This document shows, one piece after another, positions 22,415-33,521 of a stretch of DNA of 64,000 nucleotides. Position 1 is the stretch's first letter; every line of letters starts with the position of its first letter. A program made the translations under genes and the position numbers. The notes beneath the pieces were generated by a model. It worked only from the letters and a program-made list of their open reading frames with translations. It searched no databases and was not told the origin of the DNA. The stretch is from Earliella scabrosa. Taxonomy: Eukaryota; Basidiomycota; Agaricomycetes; Polyporales; Polyporaceae. Where the stretch lies: NCBI GenBank assembly GCA_022605405.1, contig JABYQQ010000001.1, positions 4,650,001 to 4,714,000 on the forward strand. The letters are read 5' to 3'.

Positions 22415-23686
22415 ATGTCGCGACATGTGAAGCGGGTAACGTTGACGTCGAAAAAGAACTGGTGGATGGGTGAGTACCTCCCCCGATCGCCTGAATCCCC
22501 CCGCGAACGCTCACACATCTTCGAAAGCATAGTTGAACTTGACGATGAGGAGGATCAAGCCACAGCTCATACTCCCTCTGTTGCATCGACAGAAGACACC
22601 CTTGCCAATGAATCTCAGCACCTTCACCGCGAGCGGGACCGCACGCCCAGATTGTTGCATCGGCAAACACCCCGAACGTACGAGTCAACGCCCCATGCCT
22701 CTGCGCCCATTTACACTCCCCCCACAAACCCGACCGCGATTTTCTCATTCCCTACACCCACATCGTACTCTGCTCCACCAAACCCGACGCAGAGCCTCGC
22801 GCCCATCGCGGCCGGGTCCGCGTCGGAGCTCTTCAAGTGCGTGGTGAAGAAGCCAAACGTGGTGCAGCTCGAGATCAACGGCGAGATGCAGTCGAACGCA
22901 AAGGACGTGACGACGCAGTTTCTCGCGGAGCTGCGCGTGTACACGACCGTCGCGCGGCACCGCAACATCTGCGCGTTCCTCGGCGCGCTCGAGAACGTCG
23001 GCATGGTGCTCGAGTACCTCGACGGCCGCACGCTGTACGACGTCATTCGCGAGCAGCGCGACTCGCTCGGCCGCACGCAGAAGGTTGACTACCACAACCA
23101 GCTCCTCGACGGCCTCACCCACCTCCACTCGTACGGCCTCAGCCACGGCGACCTCTCGCTGCTTAACATCCAGGTCACTCGTGAGTCGGACACGATCAAG
23201 CTGTTTGACTTTGGAAGGTCGGTCTCGGCGGACTCGGTGTATGCGTCCCCGGACGAGCCAGACGACGAGCCGCCACCGTCGCCTCCACCATCTGCGCCCC
23301 CGCGGATGAACTCCCGCTTCGGTCAGAAGATGCCCACGATTCCGCCCCCACCGGGGCACGCACCGCGGCGAGTCGAGCGCATATACCCTGGCACGCGTCC
23401 GTTCTCAGCCCCGGAGATCCTGCGAGGGGAGTGCACGGACGCGCGGCTGGCAGACGCGTACAGCTTCGGGATGATTCTGGTCTGCTTAGACCGGTGCGAC
23501 CTGGTGGACGTGAAGCCATGGGACCAGCGCAAAGACAAACTGCCGAACCGCTTTCTGGACGGGCTGGAGGTGTTCGGGGATAGGTGTCGAGAATACCTGA
23601 AGCGGTGCGACCAGGGTAGGAGGCGATTGTTGAAGGCGGACATGATCGATCCGGATGTGTCCATGGCCGGCATACCATCCCCATAA
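22415..23686 (+). CDS. Protein kinase-like protein
   Basis: Single-exon 423-residue protein. Residues 1 to about 145 are low-complexity (Pro/Ser/Thr-rich). A kinase-like fold follows: FKCVVKKPNVVQLEI may hold the ATP-anchoring Lys, HRNICAFLGALENVGMVLEY is the hinge region, HGDLSLLNI (from residue 244) is the catalytic loop with Asp present, DFG begins at residue 265, then YPGTRPFSAPEIL (APE motif) and ADAYSFGMILVCL. The catalytic loop is HGD rather than HRD, and a Pro-rich insert (EPPPSPPPSAPP) sits in the activation segment. No clear glycine-rich loop is seen. It could be an active divergent kinase or a pseudokinase. Substrate unknown. Confidence 0.75.
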   Translation: MSRHVKRVTLTSKKNWWMGEYLPRSPESPRERSHIFESIVELDDEEDQATAHTPSVASTEDTLANESQHLHRERDRTPRLLHRQTPRTYESTPHASAPIYTPPTNPTAIFSFPTPTSYSAPPNPTQSLAPIAAGSASELFKCVVKKPNVVQLEINGEMQSNAKDVTTQFLAELRVYTTVARHRNICAFLGALENVGMVLEYLDGRTLYDVIREQRDSLGRTQKVDYHNQLLDGLTHLHSYGLSHGDLSLLNIQVTRESDTIKLFDFGRSVSADSVYASPDEPDDEPPPSPPPSAPPRMNSRFGQKMPTIPPPPGHAPRRVERIYPGTRPFSAPEILRGECTDARLADAYSFGMILVCLDRCDLVDVKPWDQRKDKLPNRFLDGLEVFGDRCREYLKRCDQGRRRLLKADMIDPDVSMAGIPSP

Positions 23687-23761
23687 TATTTTGCATCACG
23701 TTCACCCACCCCTACCGACGTATACCCTTCCTCAATCCCCTGCTCCGTCTCGTCTTGTAGC

Positions 23762-25540
23762 TCTCAGTGTATTCGTATTGTCATGATGGTGCAATTTGTA
23801 TCGAGTTTCGGAGTCCAGTACTAGCACATACCAATTGAGAAAGAGCAACCGACGATATCACGTCGGCGTAACTGATGTGAACATTGCGCAAAGAGCCACA
23901 AAACACAAGAGACGTCGAGATTATACTACCGGTTTAGCGGGCAAGCAGTTCAGTCGTAAAGAGACCCTGCGCCGGAGTCGCCGGATCCGTCGGATTCGTC
24001 GAAGCCGCCTTCGACGAAATCCGACTCACTGGCACTATGGTCTGTCCCAAGATCGTCCGCATCCGAGTTCCCAATACACTCATCCTCCCCTTGTTGATCG
24101 TCTTCTTCGTTCTGTAACAGATGTGGACGTTGGTCCCTCCAGATGGCTTCCAAGATCCCATTGACTTCGGCCGTGATATCTCTCCATTGGCGACCCGCGC
24201 CAGGTTCTGGAAGACGGCCAACGCTTGTCAATCGAATCCGGTCGCCCGCCCATGAGCCGTATCGCACCATCTCGAAGAGGGCGTCGCTCCCGATCGAGTG
24301 GTCGTTGCTGCTGGACCAGCATATCTTGACGAGCATGGCGTGGTCTATGTCTGCATATGGGACGAGCGAGTCTTCAAGGATGTACTCGGCCTTCGAGAGA
24401 TTTGCCAAGACGGAGGGGCCTATGCGCGGCTCAATGAGTGACCTGCGAGAACTGCTGACGAGGTCCAAGCGGAAGAACTGGTCGAAACGGATCTGGTCGT
24501 CTGTGTAGGGCGGATCGTCGTTGGGATCTTTCCATCCGCGGAACGTACGGTAGTACTCCCGCGAGAGCCCCTTGAAAACGACCCTCGCTTCTTCGTTCAT
24601 ACGGGTGCCCCAAGCGGGTTTGTCGGTGTAGAACTGCTCCACGAACTCCGATGGTAGGACAGGGAAGTCGCGGTCACCGGGCCAGTCGCGTTGGATTGGG
24701 GCGGTCTTGATCTCCTGTACTTCTTCGGGAGTGAGCATGCCAGGAGGCAGCTTGTCGAGATCGGTGTATTCGCCCAGCCAGATGAGACGGCAGTCAGCCC
24801 AGGGACAGTGGGTATCTTGGAGCATCCGCTTGATACAACCCTCCCCCACAGAGAGCAAGTGTGTGCAGGTTAGCGCAAAGGCTACCTTGGTGGCTGGCAT
24901 TTCCATTGCGTCAAAGATCGTGTAGAGGATTTCGGTCGATAACTTGAAGAGCGACCCTGTTTGCGCGACCACGCGGGCTCTCGAACACCATGTTCTCACC
25001 TGTCTATGTAAACAGTTCGTAACTTAGACTCCTCGACTATACGAGTTAAGACCACGTACGGAGGGATACGCGTTCTGGATAGAGATTGTATGGCGTCGGG
25101 ACAATCGCTTGTGATAGACTCGCCGATCTTCCCCCATACCTCTGAACTGATCTCCTTCCTGTCAATGTTAATGCTATCATTTGCAGTAAGTAGCAGAATA
25201 TTTGTCAAATGCAACAGAAGCCCTGACAGATAGAATAGTTGTCCCATTGCCTGGACCACAAGGCGTAGTAAGTTATTGGCACACCGGTCGGAAGTTGAAT
25301 TGCCGCATCAATGGAGCTCAATCAGCATCATTAAGAGATAGCAGAAAACCACTAACGCACAGTCAATATGAGCGGAGATATGGTTGGTTACGAGGATGAG
25401 GACGCGTCCTGGTACTTAGTGGTTGTGGTCGTGGTTAGGAACGCAGAAGCGCCGGATGTGACAACAACTCGATCACGTGGTTTACACCTCAACGCGCCTT
25501 CTGGCGCTTATCTTCACGAGCTCTCTTGTCTCCACGTCGA
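23762..25540. repeat. Tandem segmental duplication, left unit
   Basis: This unit, including gene, introns, promoter and 3' flank, is clearly similar to 25626-27405. The 3' flanks share blocks such as ATTGCGCAAAGAGCCACA and CATACCAATTGAG, and the 5' flanks share ACAACTCGATCACGTG. The offset is about 1.86 kb. The two copies are head-to-tail. Confidence 0.8.
23950..25247 (-). CDS. F-box-like family protein, paralogue A
   Basis: Three exons: 25228-25247 (20 nt, MGQLFYL), 25060-25173 and 23950-25003. Both introns are phase 2; the second donor is GTACGT. Exon 2 gives INIDRKEISSEVWGKIGE and RTRIPP. Exon 3 opens with an F-box-like segment (GSLFKLSTEILYTIFDAMEM, then VAFALTCTHLLSVGE), followed by the conserved WADCRLIWLGEYTDLDKLPP and GSDALFEMVRYGSWAGDRIR. 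The C-terminus is very acidic. No named family is recognised beyond the F-box-like start, so a role in ubiquitin targeting is only a guess. It is highly similar to the genes at 25822-27114 and 32015-33221. Confidence 0.8.
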
Positions 25541-25625
25541 ACGTTAACTAAAAACCCAGACTTCAAATTAGCCTGTACGGTATCACGCTTATCCTTTGGT
25601 TTTTGCAACCTGCACGGATAACGGT

Positions 25626-27405
25626 AGCAGTGTATCCGTATTGTCATGATGGCGGAATACTATGTATCGAGCTTCGGAGTCTAGTACCAGCATATACCAA
25701 TTGAGTTTAAAGAGCAACCGACGTGTCATGTCGGCGTCACTGATGTGAAAATTGCGCAAAGAGCCACATAACACAAGAGACATCGACATTCTACTGACTA
25801 CCGGTTCAGCGAGTTGAAAGTTCAGTCGTGAAGACACTCAGTGCCGGAGTCGTCGGACGCATCGAATTCGTCGAAGCCGCCTTCGACGAAATCCGACTCA
25901 CTGGCACTACGATCTGTCCCAAGATCATCCGCATCCGAGTCCTTGATCCCCTCATCCTCCCCATCTTGATCGTCTTCTTCGTTCTGGAATAGTTGCGGAC
26001 GTCGGTCCCTCCAGATGGCTTCCAAGATCACGTTGACTTCGGCCGTGATATCTTTCCACTGGCGACCCGTGCCAGGATTCGGGAGACGGCCGACGCTTGT
26101 AAACCGGATCCGGTCGCCCGCCCATGAGCCGTATCGCACCATCTCGAAGAGGGCGTCGCTCCCGATCGAGTGGTCGTTGCTGCTGGACCAGCATATCTTG
26201 ACGAGCATGGCGTGGTCTATGTCTGCATATCGGAAGAGCGAGTCTTCGACGATGTACTCGTCCTTTGAAAGATTCGCCAGGACGGTGGGGCCTATGTGTG
26301 GCTCAACGACTGGCCCGCGAGTAGCGGAACGTCGGCACAAGAACTTGTCAAAACGAATCTGGTCGCTGGTGCGAGGTGGGTTGTCGTCATTGTCCGCCCA
26401 GTCGCGGTACTGGCGGTAATACTCCCGCTCCAGGCGCTCGTCGACCGCGTACGTCTCTTTGGTGAGGTGAGTGTACCAATCGGGCTTCTTGGAATAGAAC
26501 TGCTCCACAAACTCGGACGGAAGAACAGGCAGGTCGCGGTCGTCGGGCCAATCACTTTCTATAGGGGCAGTCTTGATCTCTTGTACCTCCTCTGGAGTGA
26601 GCATGCCTGGAGGCAGTTTGTCGAGATCGGTGTATTCGCCCAGCAAGATGAGACGGCAATCGGCCCAAGGGCAGTGGGTCTCTTGCATCGCTCGCGCAAT
26701 AGAATCCTCGCCGACAGAGAGTAGATGTGTGCAGGTTAGTGCAAAGGCTGTCTTGGTGGTTAACGTGTCCGTGGCGTCGAAGATCATGCGGAGGAGCTCG
26801 GTGGATAGCTTGAACAGCGACCCTGGTTGCCGGAGCGCGCGGGCTCTCGACCGCCATCCATCGATCACACTGCAGTGATCTCAGCTCAAAATTCGTGCCC
26901 TCGTTCCAAAAAGACATAACGTACGGCGGAAGACGTGTCTTGCAGAGAGACCATATAACGTCGGGACAATCATCTGTAAGAGACTCGCCGATCTTACCCC
27001 ATATTTCTCGACTAATCTCTTTCCTGTCAATGTTGATTCTGCCACCTGCAGTCAGTAAAAGTATCATCGCGGAATGGGGGAAGAAGCTCTGACAGATAGA
27101 ATAGTTGACCCATTGCTTGCGAGGCCCAGACTCGGTTATGGTTACCACACTAACAGATGGAACTGTCGTGAACAGAGCTCAATCAGTAATAGTATGAGTT
27201 GAGACAAGAGAGTAAGCATACATTCACGGTCAACACGTGAGCAGGATTGCGGTCGGTTTTGTACGTAGTGGTTGTGGTGTGGTTCAACGAACGTAGAACT
27301 TCGCAGCGCGGAGACTGGACAACAACTCGATCACGTGTTCTATATCCTTTGAACACCGTTCCAGCGCTTACCTTCATGACTTCTCGACCCCGACCTCGAC
27401 CTCGA
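25626..27405. repeat. Tandem segmental duplication, right unit
   Basis: Second copy of the 1.8-kb unit described at 23762-25540. Similarity extends beyond the coding region on both sides, showing a DNA-level duplication rather than retroposition: introns are kept. Confidence 0.8.
25822..27114 (-). CDS. F-box-like family protein, paralogue B
   Basis: Same architecture as paralogue A: exon 1 27095-27114 (MGQLFYL), exon 2 26925-27038, exon 3 25822-26869, all joins in phase. Exon 3 begins WRSRARALRQPGSLFKLSTE and continues LLRMIFDATDTL with the F-box-like pattern. The middle region WADCRLILLGEYTDLDKLPP and the acidic tail match paralogue A closely. Divergence is concentrated in the segment after VLPSEFVEQFY. 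The frame is intact, so it looks functional. Confidence 0.8.
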
Positions 27406-27559
27406 CAGGTTTGCGCTTGGCCGCCACTCTCGCCTGTACTGTATCACGCCTTAGGCTCAATGGAACATTATGCCAAGACGAGGCGAAGCATCTAAAACAC
27501 GTCGCTCAAGCTTGACCTGTTGCTACAGATCCTCTGGCTGCACGGAATGTCAAGGGGAT

Positions 27560-28446
27560 TGAAGCGCAAGATGTGAGCTCCTGACCATGCTGTCTTGATA
27601 GTATGCTGTTAGCTATGCTATCAGCGTTTCACTGGTTTGCACCCAAGCGCAGTCTGCAGTCCATCTCTGATTCCACTGGGATGATCCTGTCATTAGGTTT
27701 CCACACCCCACATACCGTCAACCATCTCGATCTAGATACCTCACTGCATTCTATAGGGATTGCATCCCCGCGCAAAAGACGACAAAAGGACCCACTTTGT
27801 CTGCTTAGCTAGCACGAACGTCTTCCGTCCGCATTCTAGCGGCTCCGGAGGGGAGCTGACAATCAAACTGCAATGCACCTCCGTCGTTCGCGGTCGCTCG
27901 CCCACCCGAGTTTTCTTCTACGCCTTCCCGCAGCTCTCCAAACTCCATCTCCCCGCTGTCGCGGATCCTGGCGTGATGATACTCAGCGGTCTTGCCACCA
28001 CATATCCAGAGGTCGTCTCCGCCTGCCTGCCTGCCCGGGGCTCAAGCACCTCCAGGTTGTCTGGCGGGTGACCGATGCGACTGCCGAAGAGATACACAGT
28101 GGACAAGTATCGCGCGGCCACTGCTTAAGAGCACCTTAGCCTCCGGTGTTCCGCTCTCGAGCGTGTCCTCGCTCCGCGCGCGGCGCAGGGATGTCGACTC
28201 GTGCAACAGGAGTCCAGCGAGCAGCAGTCATGATGGCATGGCGGACGGAGTCGCGAGGTGGTACTGAAGGATTCCGGAGAAGACTCGATCAGAGACGCGT
28301 TGGCGCCACTGCTGAAGCTCGTGGATGGGCCTGTGGTGTTTCGCGGATACTCTGTCGAATGGTATGTAGGATCGTTCTCGAACGAATCGCATTTCAAAGC
28401 TCGGGGAGAATTCGAAAGCAAGTAGTACTGCGAGCGTCCGGCGTGT
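27560..28446 (+). pseudogene. Decayed gene, probably an F-box/LRR-type protein
   Basis: Protein-like segments lie in order on the plus strand but in different frames with stops between. They include LQSISDSTGMILSLGFHT and HLDLDTSLHSIGIAS (about 27655-27770), VFFYAFPQLSKLHLPAVADP and GVMILSGLATTYPEVVS (about 27905-28020), CPGLKHLQVVWRVTD (about 28037), and a final IRDALAPLLKLVDGPVVFRG then YSVEWYVGSFSNESHFK running to a TAG near 28440. The alternation of leucines resembles the LRR-like half of agaricomycete F-box proteins. No F-box or clean splice chain could be assembled. I treat it as a relic; the exact limits are uncertain. Confidence 0.4.
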
Positions 28447-28730
28447 AGTTGTTTGACCGGTGGCGGTACGCGTATAGCTAGCCATATGGTACACACCTGT
28501 ACCCCACGATGACGAACTACGCGGGTTCCGCAGCGTTGTGAATACAACTTGCCACACAGTACGCCATTTTGCAAATGTCAATGAGCAAGATGTGAGTACG
28601 CTAGAGTGATTTCTCGAGGATGCGTCACGAACCCGGTCGGAGACGCCGTAAGCGCTATGCCCGGCCGAGATCGCTCCCTGAGCCGGGTGGACGCGCAAGG
28701 CGACCTCCATCCTCCGCGCACGACGTGTGC

Positions 28731-28737
28731 TATAAAG
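28731..28737 (+). promoter_or_regulatory. TATA box of the SDR gene
   Basis: TATAAAG about 65 nt upstream of the SDR start codon at 28797. Confidence 0.55.
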
Positions 28738-28796
28738 CTCTTGCATCTCAACAGTTTCGGCGACCTCCACCCACACCCAGCCCATCGTCTGACAAC

Positions 28797-29791
28797 ATGG
28801 TTGCACTAGCCGCAGCCCGCGCCGCCAACGCAGCCTTCTCCCCCTCCTACTTCCCCGTCGCCGTCTTCGTCGGTGGCACGTCCGGCATCGGCAGAGCGAC
28901 AGCAGAGGCCTTCGCCCGCTACACCAAGGGCAACGCGCACATCGTCATCGTCGGGCGCAACAAGGCCGCCGCGGACGAGATCATCGCGTCCTTCCCGAAG
29001 CCGACGCAGCCCGAGGCGAAGCACGAGTTCGTCCAGAGCGACCTCTTCCTCATGCGCAACGTGCAGGCGACGGCCGCGCTCCTCCGCGCCCGCCTCCCGA
29101 AGATCAACTTCCTCGTGCTCTCCGCCGGGCTCTTCAACTTCCGCGGCAGGGACGAGACCGCGGAGGGGATCGACAAGCGGCTCGGGCTGCACTACTACTC
29201 GCGCTGGAAGCTCGTGCTCGACCTCCTCCCGCTCGTGCGCGCGGCCAAGGACGCGGGCGAGGACGCGAAGATCATGTCTGTCCTCGCGCCCGGGCATGGA
29301 GGGGCGGTGAACCTCGACGACCTCGGGATGAAGAAGAGCTACAGCTTGGCGAGGGCGGGATTGACGTCGCCGACGTACAACGACCTGATGTTCGAGGTGC
29401 GTGTTTGTTGTCTTTGCTTTCCATTACCGGAGCTCGTGCTCATGCGTGGGCACACCGCGTGCAGCACCATGCGAAGGAGAACCCGGACATTGCATTCATC
29501 CACATACACCCTGGTATGGTCGACACACCCATCTTCAAGGCAACGAACTTCATTACCCGTTCGCTGGTATACGTCGCTAGCCATTTTGCTACCCCGGCCG
29601 AAGATTGTGCGGAGTACATGCTGTATGGTCTGTTCCAGAGCGACAAGGGGCTTGTCAGGCGTGACCAGCGTGGGGACGACATTGGGAGATATAGATTCTT
29701 TGGGACAGAGGAGGAGCAAGAGCGACTTTGGGAGCATACGAAGGAGGAGGTAGAGAAGGCGATCAGCAAGGACATCGGTTCGGCCGCATGA
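28797..29791 (+). CDS. Short-chain dehydrogenase/reductase
   Basis: NAD(P)-dependent oxidoreductase with a Rossmann fold. Exon 1 28797-29396 and exon 2 29465-29791 join in phase 0 across a GTGCGT...GTGCAG intron. The cofactor motif is FVGGTSGIGRATAEAF (about residues 22-37), followed by HIVIVGRN and the NAG-like LVLSAGLFNFRG. The segment where classical SDRs carry YxxxK reads SPTYNDLMFE, so the usual Lys is missing; some fungal SDRs keep only YNDLM here. Exon 2 has NPDIAFIHIHPGMVDTPIF, the family's PG motif. Substrate unknown. About 309 residues. Confidence 0.85.
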
Positions 29792-29928
29792 TACCTACGG
29801 AGTACCCTATGTAATGTTGTACCATAGCTCACAATGTAATTCCGGCCATGATTTGCATGGGTAAACCCACTCTGGAGTCTGCGAAGGGTCGGGGAGACCT
29901 GTCCGTACCAGTGCAAAAATTCATTACT

Positions 29929-30021
29929 AGCCCACCGCGAGGGTCGAACTCGCAGCCTTCAGATGCCCATATGCCTTAGACATTAAGAGTCTGACGCTCT
30001 ATCCGATTGAGCTAGGCGGGC
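29929..30021 (-). tRNA. tRNA-Lys(CTT) with 19-nt intron
   Basis: On the minus strand GCCCGCC pairs with GGTGGGC as acceptor stem. The D-arm (GCTCAATCGGATAGAGC), the anticodon loop CTCTTAA with anticodon CTT, and the T-arm with GTTCGACCC are all present. A 19-nt intron follows the base after the anticodon, the canonical position. Nearly identical to the tRNA at 54661-54752. Confidence 0.95.
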
Positions 30022-30587
30022 ATTGAGTAAACCGGTTACCAGAACAATATCATCCCACAGAGCGGCAGATGATGAATCATGCCAGCTGGTTGTAACCACT
30101 GAGCACTCTGACTTTCGTAGCAGGTAAGAACCAACTACTCACACCGAAAGGCCCTCCCATCGAGCGGATGGTGTACGGCGACTGAGGCGGACAGCGGGGT
30201 CGCCTACTGCCTGTCCTGGGTGCACTGACGCCGCTCGAGAGTCCTACGTCACGTCGGGTATTTGCAGCACATCGCTACGCCGGATATAGCGGGGCTACCG
30301 TCTACTTCAGCTTTGACCTCGATCTGCAGCCAGAGAAGGACCCCAGTCTGACAGTGCCCGTGCGTTGCGCTGTCAGTCTGAACTGCAACGCACGCCGCAG
30401 ACGGCCATGGCCATGCCAGCCCCGGGCCCGCGATCGAATGCCCTGCCAGCCTCCTCCAGCTCTGCCCTAAGAGGGCCATTCATTGGCCTCTCGTCTGCCC
30501 TTGCCTTTGCTCTCCTCCTCTACTTGCGCCCCTTCCTGCGCCTCGCGAGCATCGCCCCCCGCAGAGCCCTGCACGATCCGTTCTATC
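30022..30587. other. Intergenic, GH16 upstream region
   Basis: About 560 bases with no second RNA gene or exon that I can support. Confidence 0.5.
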
Positions 30588-31923
30588 ATGCGTACTGGAT
30601 ATGCTTTCCTGTCTCTGCTCGCGCTCGAGCTCATGCCAGCGCATCTCGCCAGCGCGACCTTTGCCCTCGCCGACTCGTACGTCGGCCGCGACTTCCTGCA
30701 GTGGAACTGGGAGACCAGCGATGACCCGACCCACGGGCGCGTCAACTACGTCGACCGGAACACCGCGCTCGCCACCAACATGAGTTTCGGTGCGTCTGCA
30801 TTCTCCCCGTCGGCGGTGGTTCGCGTCTTTGCTGATTTGGTGCTGCGACATGCAGCGTCCGACAACAAGTTTGTCATGAGGGCGGATGCGGAGAACGTCA
30901 TACCGCCGTCCGCTCGCGGCAGGAGCAGCGTCCGCATCAACTCGACCAAGGCGTACGACGAGTCCATCACCGTGCTCGACCTCCAGCACATGCCCGAGGG
31001 CTGTGGCACCTGGCCCGCCTTCTGGTCCCTCAGTCAAAAAGGGCCCTGGCCTAACGGCGGTGAGATTGACATCATCGAGGGTGGGTTCTTGGTCCCGCAT
31101 CTCTCCCACGACGCTTACGCATGCATATATGCAGGGGTGAACCAGAATAGGCAGAACCTGGTGTCGCTGCATACAACACCGAACTGCATGATGGATCCGG
31201 GTCCCAGCCCGCAGCGCGTGATGACCGGGTACGCAATCCCTCGTTACGCAGAGCCACGTTCGCTCACCCATATGCCGTCCACTCCCCAGAAATGCAACCT
31301 CGCCCAACTGCGACGCCAGCCAGAACTTCAATCAGGGTTGCGGTGTGTCCATGGCCAAGCCCGCGTCGTACGGGCCCGACTTCAACCGAGCCGACGGCGG
31401 CTACTTCGTCGTCGTCCGCACTCGGTACAGCGGAATGGACACGCCCAGGGTCCGCGTCTGGTTCTGGACGCGGTACGACCCGACGGTCCCACCAGAGGTC
31501 AAGAACGTGCCGATGACCGACTACGTCACGGGCAGGCCGAGCATATACCCGACCCCGGCGTGGGGCATGCCCGAGGCCGATTTCCCGCTGTGCGAGCAGT
31601 GCGACTATGATGGCCACTTTGACGCACACAGTTTCGTGTTCGACTTGACGTTTTGCGTGAGTGCGGTGGCTGTATGCGCTCTCAATCGACTCGGAACTTG
31701 ACCTGTTTCCATGCGCAGGGCGACTGGGCGGGCGCGGACTACCCAACCTCGGGCTGCCCCGGCGATTGCGTAGACTGTGAGTGTTCACGTCGATCGTTTA
31801 TTTGTGAGTATGAGTATGCTGACCGATTCTGGCCCGGGAATCGCAGTCGTAGACAACAACCCTGCCGCGTTCGCAAACGCATATTGGGAGATCAATTCGC
31901 TGCGCGTGTATACCCCCATATGA
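30588..31923 (+). CDS. Glycoside hydrolase family 16 beta-glucanase-like, secreted
   Basis: ATG at 30588 gives a signal peptide (MRTGYAFLSLLALELMPAHLASA). The mature part contains FLQWNWETSDDPTHGRVNYV, SVRINSTKAYDESI, CGTWPAFWSLSQKGPWPNGG and the catalytic EIDIIEG (ExDxxE motif with nucleophile and acid/base Glu). Later exons splice to NQGCGVSMAKPASYGPDFN, a family-typical cysteine region, then RVWFWTRYDP, GDWAGADYPTSGCPGDC and a final exon ending EINSLRVYTPI. Introns fall at about 30796-30855, 31082-31132, 31225-31289, 31659-31718 and 31776-31845. Probably acts on beta-1,3/1,4-glucans of the fungal or plant wall. All catalytic residues are present. Confidence 0.9.
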
Positions 31924-32014
31924 GTGTCCCAGACCTTGCTCTTATCTGTACGGACTGCTCCTAATTCATTCTGCATACCATACCACAAAGTCGCCTTCGT
32001 GTTCGGAGCACCTT

Positions 32015-33221
32015 CTAATATCCAGCAACCCCCTCGCTGAAGAGCTCTGGATATCGGTCTCGCCATATGCGTTCCAGGATCACGTTCACTTCAGCCGTGA
32101 TGTCCTTCCATTCCCTGCCCGCACCAGGATCTAGCAGACGCCCGAGGCTGCTCATCCGAATCCTGTCGCCCGCCCACGAGCCGTACCGCACCGCTTCGAA
32201 AAGGGCGTCGCTGCCCAAAGTGTGCCCGGGGCGACTAGCCCAGCAGATCTTGACGAGCAACGCGTTCAGCATGTTCGCATGGGCGAACAGGCGTTCCTCG
32301 CTGATGTACTCGGCCTTTGCGATGTTGGCCAGCACGGCGGGGCCCACAGGCGGCTCGTGGACGTTATCCCGAAGGCGCGGCCTGTCTGGCAAGATTCGGT
32401 TGAAGCGGACCTCGTCGTCCGTGTCGTCGCAAGCCAGGGGCGGCAGGCCCCGCTCCTCCCGCTCGCGGTTCCTCGCGACCCAGTCCCGCCCGAACAAGTG
32501 CCGGATCCCGGTTTCCGCCTCGCTGAGGAAGAACCAGCGCCAGAACGGGTCGCGGTAGGTATTCTCTGCGAACTCGCACGGGCGCGCAGGGCCGTCGCCC
32601 TCTTCCGGCTCGGCATTGCTGATCTCGTGCGCTTCGGCGGGGGTGAGGAGGTGCGGGGGGAGCTCGTCGAGCGCGGTGTGCTCGCCGAGGAGGACGAGGC
32701 GGGAGTCGGCCCAGGCGCAGAAGGAGGCTTGGAGGGCGCGCGCGAGCTGGCGCTCGCCGATGGTGAGGAGGTGCGTGCAGGTGAGGGCGAAGGCGACTTT
32801 TGTGGGGAGCTCTGGGGTCGCGTCGAAGATGAGGTTGAGGAGCTCTGTGGAGAGCTTGAAGAGCGGGGATGGCTGTCGGACGCCACCCTTCTTGCCTATA
32901 CGCCACCTTGAGAACTCGCTGGTGGGGGAGCCATGGTGGTTAGAACGTTAGCACTCGGAAACCACCCGACGGGACGGGTAGGGCAGGCGAGGAGGTGGGG
33001 GAGGGACTCGGACGTACGGGGGCAGGCGGGTTATGGATAATGCGCGGAGGACGTTCGGGAGTTTGTCCGTGAGGGTCCCGCCGAGTTCGCCTTTGAGATC
33101 GCGGAATTGCTCGCGTTTGTCGATGTTGAGTCTCGGGACGGGGACGGGTCAGCGGGCGGAGACTAGTGCTGAGAGGCGGAAGATGTCCCGGGGGTACTCA
33201 CAAGTAGAAGAGTTGACCCAT
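32015..33221 (-). CDS. F-box-like family protein, paralogue C
   Basis: Third, more divergent member of the family at 23950-27114. Exons: 33202-33221 (MGQLFYL, 20 nt), 33018-33131 and 32015-32918; both introns are phase 2 as in the other copies. Exon 2 gives NIDKREQFRDLKGELGGTL and TRLPP. Exon 3 gives PSPLFKLSTELLNLIFDATP, WADSRLVLLGEHTALDELPP and GSDALFEAVRYGSWAGDRIR. The acidic tail of A and B is absent; it ends ELFSEGVAGY. Codon use is markedly more GC-rich than in A and B, which suggests an older copy. Its stop lies less than 100 nt from the convergent GH16 stop. Confidence 0.78.
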
Positions 33222-33521
33222 GGCTTCGATGATGTGGTGTGTAGCACTGCCGGTGGACGTTCGGAGAGTGTTGGCGCGGAATGGTATGCTGAGAACAGCG
33301 TGATGGTTAGACGGAACAATGGAACGAGGTAGAGGCGCCTATGAGTGCCAACACGGACAAAGGCGCGTTGACTTGTGCGACGGGCGGAAAACCACATTGA
33401 TCATGATAGGGATAACTTAGAGAACACGACGGTATATGACTTCTTCTTCGAAACGCGACTTCTCCCGACTCCTCTACACCCCGCGCACTCGACCGCGGCG
33501 ACGGTCCATCATGCATCACGA

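Noticed and set aside
28806..29297. Long minus-strand frame antiparallel to the SDR gene
   Set aside because: It is a mirror frame of a strongly GC3-biased exon; the plus frame carries the Rossmann motif.
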